Source: a virus
Direction: 5' to 3' (one strand)
Virus record (IMG/VR): IMGVR_UViG_3300031565_000186
Location: 1 to 35,092 of that record
DNA length: 35,092 nt
This document shows positions 30,283 through 35,092 of the stretch, one piece after another. Within the stretch, counting starts at the first letter, position 1; each line of letters begins with the position of its first letter. The notes beneath the pieces were generated by a model. It did not search any database and was not told the DNA's origin. It saw only the letters and a program-made list of their open reading frames with translations. A program made the position numbers and the translations under genes.

Positions 30283-31044
30283 TCACTTCTGCTGAGATTG
30301 GAACCACTTTTGCTCCATCTGAGTGCGCCAAGCAGCATCGCTTTGCCAGCGAGGATCAGAGATAGCAACCTGTAGATCCTGCTTTGTCATGGTCTCTTGC
30401 TGGATCGTAGGCTTAATAGGAATGTTCTCATTCGTGATTGACTGGTGATACTTCAAGAAAGCATTGATCGCGTCAGCGTTGTTCAGTGAATATGCTATCG
30501 CTTCACGCTCAGAGTTATTCAGAGGAGCTTTCATTAAGACACGCTCAGTCATTTGGATTTTCTCAGAGGCATTGGCCCCTAACTTCTCCATCTCCACGCG
30601 CTGATCGTACTGTACGCTCTCTTGCTCATCCTTAGACAAGGCAAGTACACGGCCTGCGAGATCCTCGAATGCGTCCTGGCTAATCCCGTTTTCTTTAGCC
30701 CAATCCTGATATACGGCGACAGTCGGATCGTCAGAGTCCAAACCCTGATCCGCAAGTGCAGATACATCATACTCTTCCGGTGCTTTATGTTTTCCGGCTT
30801 TAAACTTTTTCTCAAGCTCTGCATAACTCTTTGCCAGCTTTTCAACATCTGGGCCGTCCTCATCCCAAAATTTTTCTGGATAATAATCTGGCCGCTCTAA
30901 CGGCTCATCATCACTTGCAGCAGCAGGCTCACCCTGCGGCGCTTCATGCACAGCAACCGGCGCATTCTCTTGAGGAGTGTCCGGCTCTGCCACGTTAATC
31001 ATTGGGGCGTCAGCCTCCACTTGTTTTGCCATTGCTTCAGCCAT
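30283..31044 (-). CDS. Scaffolding (capsid assembly) protein, gp9-like
   Basis: 253 aa, acidic. A disordered N-terminus rich in Pro, Glu and Ala is followed by the recurring scaffold motif RPDYYPEKFWDEDGPDVEKL and AKSYAELEKKFKAGKHKAP. The middle is helical (YQDWAKENGISQDAFEDLAG), and the C-terminus has a basic helical end (DPRWQSDAAWRTQMEQKWFQ) that would bind the coat protein. The start at 31044 has AAAGG 7 bases upstream; Met5 is an alternative. It overlaps the Bbp19-like gene and precedes the capsid gene, the usual order. Confidence 0.87.
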   Translation of the reverse strand: MAEAMAKQVEADAPMINVAEPDTPQENAPVAVHEAPQGEPAAASDDEPLERPDYYPEKFWDEDGPDVEKLAKSYAELEKKFKAGKHKAPEEYDVSALADQGLDSDDPTVAVYQDWAKENGISQDAFEDLAGRVLALSKDEQESVQYDQRVEMEKLGANASEKIQMTERVLMKAPLNNSEREAIAYSLNNADAINAFLKYHQSITNENIPIKPTIQQETMTKQDLQVAISDPRWQSDAAWRTQMEQKWFQSQQK

Positions 31045-31294
31045 TGTTTGACCTTTCTATTTTTTTCTCAATCATGCGTACCATCTCTGCCATGCCTGTC
31101 CTTACATAGCCGAAACTCGCATCCTCTCCAGGGAACCAAGTCGGTTGCTCAATCGTTATGCTGCGCAAATGACTTAGAACACGTTGCCCCTCTGTGCTTT
31201 TAAACACCTTGCCGTATAGAACATCTATATCAGCAGCCTTTGGGCTTTCGCTTATTGCTTGGGTTAAACCTTCCCACCCATCGGGTGAACTCAT
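31037..31294 (-). CDS. Bbp19-like small phage protein
   Basis: 85 aa. The core ADIDVLYGKVFKSTEGQRVL, SHLRS, then a Phe/Tyr-containing segment and GYVRTGMAEMVRMIEKKIE fits the Bbp19-like domain (pattern YxxvFxtpeGxxVLxdL, then REGqrsvvxxI). Such proteins are found between portal and scaffold genes in many podoviruses; function unknown, perhaps head assembly. Its ATG overlaps the portal stop by ATGA. Confidence 0.75.
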   Translation of the reverse strand: MSSPDGWEGLTQAISESPKAADIDVLYGKVFKSTEGQRVLSHLRSITIEQPTWFPGEDASFGYVRTGMAEMVRMIEKKIERSNNG

Positions 31295-32853
31295 TGCATA
31301 GCCTCCATTGTTGCTCCACCATCATTAGCAGTCGGCGGCCCTTGTTCGGCCATTGCTTGCGCCTGCATCTGTCGCATCATCATTTCCTGCTCTTCTGCTG
31401 TGGTGAGCAAGTCCTGTTTGATGTTCATCTTATCGGCAATGAATGCTGTGATCCGTGGGATCGACAATGCCATCTGACCCTGCGGGCCTAGAGAGTTGGC
31501 AATCTGCATAAACTGCACGATATCGTTTACCTCTTGTAACTTCTGGGCTTGAGCCAGAGGAGCCACCGGCGTGACCTTTACCTCTACACCGTTGACCTTG
31601 AGCGGCAGATCGATGTAACCAGCCTGGTCCATTACATAGAGAATGCGTGACACCAGCGGGATCATAGTCTCATCGATCAATCGACCAAACGCAGAACCCA
31701 GATTAGAAGCAAGCTCACGGGATCTTTCAGCAATCTCAGTCGCAGACCGGGCTGACATATTATCAGGCGGCAACGTATCATCCATCAAGATCTTCTTAAT
31801 GTTCATGCGCAGATCATTCATAACGATCTGACTTGTGTTAAAGTCACCGGCACGGGGCAGAGGAGACAGGGACGGACCCTGTGCGCCACCGTTACGAGCC
31901 ACACCAATAATTGCTCCAGGCTGGATCTTTACGTTCTGAGGATTGAGAACGCCATCGTCAGCAGCAGTATATACGCCAGAGATCGACAGAGAAGCATTCT
32001 TCAGAACCAACTCAACGGTCTTGTTTAGCGTCTTAATGTCAGCAATCGCAGTAACCAGGGGACCACGGCCATATATCTCACCGGCAACCTTCATGTAACG
32101 TGCAACGATGAATGGCGAAGACTTCATGGTGCGGTAAACCAGATCTTGCCGCTTACCAGGCCAGATAACATGATAGCAATAGATCGCTCTTTCGTAATCA
32201 TAGATCACAGCATCCATAAGATCGATCTCTTTAGATGGTGATCGTGATATCGCATCTACCAATTCCGGCGTCATTTCAGCATCAGGGAACTCTTGCGGTA
32301 TCGCTTCAGCCTTCATTCTTAGCTTGCGATACACATTATCGACATTGCCGAATGTACCTTCTTCAATCGAAACGAGATACTGAGGGATGGGTGTAAAGCG
32401 GATCGGAGTTGCCTCATCACCAGGCGTCACCATCATCACGGCAGTACCCACACAGAGATCCAGAAGGAACTCGCCCATAGCCAGATCAAAGTTAGTCTGG
32501 CGCATTACCTCAAACATCCGCTCAGTGTAAGCATCAAGCGCAGCTTGAGCCTGTGGCTGTTGTTCTTTTGGGATGCCAGTGCCAGCCTCTAAGCGACACC
32601 ATTGCTTCTGAGGTGGAAACAAGCCAGCCTGTATGCGGTTAGCGAAACGCTGAGTCGCTGAGATAGCTGTGGAGTCGAACACACGGCCCATCTTCTTTTG
32701 ACCGGCGGTGTTACCCTCATAGTTTCCATCGTACATATTGCGCTGCGGTAGAGCGAACTCGTAGCAATCCTCATAGATAGTACGCCATTGATCCTTGCGG
32801 GATTGGGCCTTGGCCTCACGCTCCATGATCTCTCTTACGTCTAGCCGAGCCAT
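31291..32853 (-). CDS. Portal (head-tail connector), gp8-like
   Basis: 520 aa. The gp8-type pattern is clear: RKDQWRTIYEDCYEFALPQR, then VFDSTAISATQRFANRIQAG and LFPPQKQW, then EFLLDLCVGTAVMMV, YGRGPLVTAIADIKTLN and the crown segment DTLPPDNMSARSATEIAERS. These are hallmarks of the Head_tail_con family. The C-terminus is Gln/Met-rich and likely disordered (EEQEMMMRQMQAQAMAEQ). The protein forms the dodecameric channel where terminase docks and DNA enters. The gene lies between the DUF6321-like gene and the Bbp19-like gene. Confidence 0.92.
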   Translation of the reverse strand: MARLDVREIMEREAKAQSRKDQWRTIYEDCYEFALPQRNMYDGNYEGNTAGQKKMGRVFDSTAISATQRFANRIQAGLFPPQKQWCRLEAGTGIPKEQQPQAQAALDAYTERMFEVMRQTNFDLAMGEFLLDLCVGTAVMMVTPGDEATPIRFTPIPQYLVSIEEGTFGNVDNVYRKLRMKAEAIPQEFPDAEMTPELVDAISRSPSKEIDLMDAVIYDYERAIYCYHVIWPGKRQDLVYRTMKSSPFIVARYMKVAGEIYGRGPLVTAIADIKTLNKTVELVLKNASLSISGVYTAADDGVLNPQNVKIQPGAIIGVARNGGAQGPSLSPLPRAGDFNTSQIVMNDLRMNIKKILMDDTLPPDNMSARSATEIAERSRELASNLGSAFGRLIDETMIPLVSRILYVMDQAGYIDLPLKVNGVEVKVTPVAPLAQAQKLQEVNDIVQFMQIANSLGPQGQMALSIPRITAFIADKMNIKQDLLTTAEEQEMMMRQMQAQAMAEQGPPTANDGGATMEAMQ

Positions 32854-32858
32854 CTCAT

Positions 32859-33131
32859 TTATCCTTTTTTATTACGGTTAGCGAAGTTACGCGCCGCCTC
32901 TACCGATCCAAAACCCCATGCCTTTAGAGCCAGAGCCTTGCGGGTGGGTTCACCCTTCTCATTTTTCATCGGGCCTTTCATCCCAGCGAACCTAGCAGCA
33001 AAGCTAACACGCCGGGGATTGGTCCCTGTCTTGACGGGAGCCTTTAGATTGCCCCCATCTTTACGCTCAAAGTGCTTACGGCCAGCCTCGTTAAGACCAC
33101 CCTTCGGATTTTGGTGCGCCTTCTTTACCAT
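32859..33131 (-). CDS. DUF6321-type basic protein, 90 aa
   Basis: The protein is basic and Gly/Lys/Arg-rich with the motif PKGGLNEAGRKHFERKDGGN, then LKAPVKTGTNPRRVSFAARF and AGMKGPMKNEKGEPTRKALA. The GGLNxxGR, NLKxPV and RRxSFxxRxxGMKGP steps match the DUF6321 pattern common in marine phages. It begins 3 bases past the stop of the 39-aa gene and ends 5 bases before the portal start. The role is unknown, but its place beside the portal suggests a virion or head-assembly function. Confidence 0.75.
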   Translation of the reverse strand: MVKKAHQNPKGGLNEAGRKHFERKDGGNLKAPVKTGTNPRRVSFAARFAGMKGPMKNEKGEPTRKALALKAWGFGSVEAARNFANRNKKG

Positions 33132-33134
33132 AAC

Positions 33135-33254
33135 TTACTTCTTTGGCTTGGCAGCGGCCTTCTTGGGCGCAGCTTTCTTCTCAGGAACCGCAGCCTTTGC
33201 CTCAACAGGCTTTGGTCGAATGTGTACGCGGGGATCTGATTTGATTTGAGTCAT
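33135..33254 (-). CDS. 39-aa Lys/Ala-rich peptide
   Basis: ATG 33254 with AAAGG 6 bases upstream; TAA at 33135-33137. The first 20 residues are MTQIKSDPRVHIRPKPVEAK and the rest is an alternation of Lys, Ala and Pro, like a histone-H1 tail. It may help condense DNA or be a linker peptide. It is small, but its tight spacing and clean ribosome site support expression. Confidence 0.5.
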   Translation of the reverse strand: MTQIKSDPRVHIRPKPVEAKAAVPEKKAAPKKAAAKPKK

Positions 33255-33265
33255 GTCGAGCCTTT

Positions 33266-33631
33266 CTAATCTACAAAAATTAGCTTCATCTTTTTAGCCA
33301 TAGTCTGAGCGGCCTCATACTTCTTGCGCCGAGCCTTGCCCTTCTTTATCTTAGCTTCTCTTTCAGCAGCCCTGGCAGAAGCAACCTGTTGCTCTGGAGT
33401 GGGGCCTTTGGCAGCACCAGTGGCACCCCTGCCGGCATAGCTTCCAGTACCGGCACTCTTGTTGTTACTGCGATCACTATTGCGATTCAGATTTTCCATA
33501 AAAGATTTTTGGGAAGCTGCCCTCTGCCTATTCTCTTGAGGGGTGTACCGTCCTCCGAATGGGTCTAAATCAGCAGTTGTTTTGTTATACTTCTTAATTG
33601 CACTAACAATTTTTCCAGCGACCACAACCAT
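33266..33631 (-). CDS. Basic coiled small protein, 121 aa
   Basis: ATG 33631, 2 bases after the stop of the gp7.3-like gene with GGGGG about 7 bases upstream, gives 121 aa. The upstream frame start at 33682 would overlap that gene and is less likely. The N-terminus is hydrophobic (MVVVAGKIVSAIKKY) and the middle disordered with Gly, Ser and Asn. The end is a strongly charged helix (ARAAEREAKIKKGKARRKKY). The allele at the left edge shares only the charged end, so this locus is highly variable. Function unknown. Confidence 0.6.
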   Translation of the reverse strand: MVVVAGKIVSAIKKYNKTTADLDPFGGRYTPQENRQRAASQKSFMENLNRNSDRSNNKSAGTGSYAGRGATGAAKGPTPEQQVASARAAEREAKIKKGKARRKKYEAAQTMAKKMKLIFVD

Positions 33632-33633
33632 AA

Positions 33634-33933
33634 CTAGCCCCCAAGTGTCGATGATTTTTGCTGTTGCTGGAGCAAGAGCCACTCAGACTGAGACATTCCC
33701 TCCGGCTTCTGATTCGGCCCCTCTTGACGCGCGGGAGAAAACAGAAGCCTTAAGCCACCAGAGCGGCGCAAACGGCGTCTACGCTGCACACCCTGCATCT
33801 CAGAACGCTCAGAGGAAGTCGCACGTTCCTCTGCGCGTGTGTTGGCCGCCGCAGCATCTTGCTCTGCACGAATTTGTGCTGCTGATTTAGGAGGGGGAGC
33901 CGAAGATCCACCACCGCCAAATAATCCACCCAT
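33634..33933 (-). CDS. T7 gp7.3-like small tail-assembly protein candidate
   Basis: 99 aa: MGGLFGGGGSSAPPPK, a charged helix (AQIRAEQDAAAANTRAEERA), and the core QRRRRLRRSGGLRLLFSPAR, then a Gln-rich C-terminus (MSQSEWLLLQQQQKSS). Compared with the sibling allele (318-554), the core is conserved and the C-terminus replaced. The arrangement resembles T7 gp7.3, a virion component needed for adsorption. That link is by pattern. GAGG lies 7 bases before its ATG, and the gene follows the GNAT gene by 1 base. Confidence 0.65.
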   Translation of the reverse strand: MGGLFGGGGSSAPPPKSAAQIRAEQDAAAANTRAEERATSSERSEMQGVQRRRRLRRSGGLRLLFSPARQEGPNQKPEGMSQSEWLLLQQQQKSSTLGG

Positions 33934-33934
33934 G

Positions 33935-34414
33935 TTAAAACCTCACCATCATGTAATAGTCGGACCCGTCTGGCCCGTACTTCCTCATAACACTTTCTAC
34001 CTCAAAACGTAGTGCTTTGGCAAACCTAAATGCGGTATCGTTATTCGTGTTTACGCAGATCTGTAGCCTTTTTATGCCGTTATTAGCTATTGCGGTATCG
34101 GTTAGCTGCTTAGAAGCCCGTATAACCGATATCGCATGGCGCTCAATCTCTTTGCCGGGGATCAGCCACATCTCCGCAACACCATCCCAAAAGGGGCGAA
34201 TGCCAAACGCACAGACAACCTTACCTCTCCCGATGCCAGACCAGCTCATCCCGTCTACGGCGTGATCCCAGACATAGTTAATGTAGTTAGGTATCACGTT
34301 AGCAAAGTCTTTGTTCTCTTCTTTAAGGTTTATCCTGGCTAAATGATCGTAGGTCAGCGGAACAATATGCTCATCGTGTCCCATCCTTACCTGGGGCAGT
34401 TGAACTAAAGCCAT
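33935..34414 (-). CDS. GNAT-fold protein, T7 gp13-like (main-genome copy)
   Basis: 159 aa, the intact main copy of the gene also seen at 556-1035. The main differences lie in residues 21-50 (TYDHLARINLKEENKDF here), while the acyl-CoA-type core (GKVVCAFGIRPFWDGVAEMW) and the C-terminal half are nearly unchanged. It overlaps the terminase stop as TAATG and is followed 1 base later by the gp7.3-like gene. In T7 gp13 sits between capsid-core genes and helps core assembly. Here it sits directly after terL, a different gene order. Confidence 0.75.
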   Translation of the reverse strand: MALVQLPQVRMGHDEHIVPLTYDHLARINLKEENKDFANVIPNYINYVWDHAVDGMSWSGIGRGKVVCAFGIRPFWDGVAEMWLIPGKEIERHAISVIRASKQLTDTAIANNGIKRLQICVNTNNDTAFRFAKALRFEVESVMRKYGPDGSDYYMMVRF

Positions 34415-35092
34415 TAGAAGACCTCGAAATCTGTGCTTGCGTTGAATGTTTGCCCACCCGCAAAGCTTCCGCCATAGGTTCCGCGCCGCAATCTGCGTTG
34501 CTCACCGCCACCGAGCATAAGATATCCAAACGCATCCCCGCAGTGAGAGTGCTCATTCTTTACCGGCGCATCTTTAAACCGATCCTGCCCAGCGCCCATA
34601 GACACACGCTTGAAGAAATAGCCGCCACTCAGAGATTTCCGCAGCCGCAGGCACTTCTTGCTAACGAGAAGTCCAGGTTTACCACCAACCAGCCGGTTCA
34701 TAGGAGCCGCAGCAGCCTCACGCCTTACATTGAAAGCATTGCTATCTGTTGGCTGTGCGCGAAACCCAATAGACTGCAAGTGATCGAAGGCTGTAACCTC
34801 ATAGATCTCGTCACGCTTGTTACCGGCGGGGTCTCCCCAGATCTGCACCTCTGCTTTATTGAAGCTTGCAGCGATCTTGCCTATCAACTCCTGCCCAAAG
34901 CGTTCAAGCCCCATGTCAAACGTCACAAGCTCATCGAGGATCTTCCACGCGCCGCCAGATGTTCGCTGCCCAAAGATAGCCGCCGGTGTCAAACCAAAGT
35001 CAACGCCGATCTGTAGCGGGTATTGCGGATCATACTGCACATCCGCAGACATCATTTCATCGTCATACTCCGGCCAAACCGGCCTGCCTTCC
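34414..35092 (-). CDS. terL: Terminase large subunit, partial (main-genome 3' end)
   Basis: These 679 bases encode the C-terminal nuclease of TerL, running off the right edge. The region matches 1035-1713 with the same spacing and no indels. Only two amino acids differ in the visible overlap (FNAS for FSAS, EVF for EIF), while many third-position changes exist, so purifying selection is strong. Joined at 34965/1587 it completes the terminase gene of the main phage. An internal ATG at 35055 is not a start; the gene continues upstream across the junction. Confidence 0.85.
   Translation of the reverse strand, partial: EGRPVWPEYDDEMMSADVQYDPQYPLQIGVDFGLTPAAIFGQRTSGGAWKILDELVTFDMGLERFGQELIGKIAASFNKAEVQIWGDPAGNKRDEIYEVTAFDHLQSIGFRAQPTDSNAFNVRREAAAAPMNRLVGGKPGLLVSKKCLRLRKSLSGGYFFKRVSMGAGQDRFKDAPVKNEHSHCGDAFGYLMLGGGEQRRLRRGTYGGSFAGGQTFNASTDFEVF
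34966..35092. repeat. 127-base exact match to 1587-1713 (assembly junction)
   Basis: Every base from 34966 to 35092 equals 1587-1713, and the base before differs (G versus T). This marks the ring closure, giving a unit length of 33,379 bp. A length of exactly 127, ending exactly at the window edge, equals the largest k-mer commonly used by de Bruijn assemblers, so the repeat is probably a product of assembly and not a biological direct repeat. Confidence 0.85.

Noticed and set aside
34414-35092. True duplication of terL and the GNAT gene within one genome
   Set aside because: The exact 127-base end match, constant offset and graded divergence fit a ring closure with a strain variant better than a duplication.

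Overview
The window is the genome of a tailed phage with a T7-like (podovirus) virion. It probably infects a marine alphaproteobacterium. That host guess rests on the mix of families (Bbp19-like and DUF6321-like small proteins, a GTA-type 3TM holin, a Gp157 plus Rad52-like annealing pair, small fibre-associated proteins seen in marine phages) and is inference. No host genes, rRNA, tRNA, integrase, DNA polymerase or phage RNA polymerase are visible.

The sequence overlaps itself. The last 127 bases (34966-35092) match 1587-1713 exactly, and the base just before differs (G34965 versus T1586). Upstream of that, 556-1586 and 33935-34965 are diverged copies of the same genes. The simplest reading is a closed circle of 33,379 bp (34965 minus 1586) with 1-1586 a leftover arm from a sibling strain. 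An exact 127-base overlap looks like a de Bruijn assembly junction rather than biological terminal redundancy.

Read as a circle, almost everything runs leftward from a control region at about 6.38-6.49 kb. The leftward order is: a ribbon-helix-helix regulator, RusA resolvase, two winged-helix replication-type proteins flanking a 176-aa protein, very small genes, a protein with an SSB-like tail, small and large terminase, a T7 gp13-like GNAT protein, a gp7.3-like protein and small basic proteins. Then come portal, Bbp19-like, scaffold, capsid, a decoration candidate, tail tubes A and B, four internal virion proteins, a 1064-aa tail fibre with an S74 chaperone, and fibre accessories. The block ends with a 5-kb envelope/lysis block: an XhlA-like protein, five secreted or anchored proteins, a coiled-coil membrane protein, an EF-hand membrane protein, a 3TM holin and a GH19 endolysin.

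One short rightward block (6.5-9.4 kb) leaves the same control region. It encodes small zinc-binding and membrane proteins, a winged-helix protein, Gp157 and a Rad52-like annealing protein. The two blocks converge at 9.44-9.55 kb on a large inverted repeat.

The phage therefore joins a T7-type particle to a replication and recombination module that must borrow host polymerases. The least explained part is the run of secreted proteins at 11.6-14.3 kb. It includes a pilin-like protein beside a protein resembling the N-terminal half of PapD-type chaperones.
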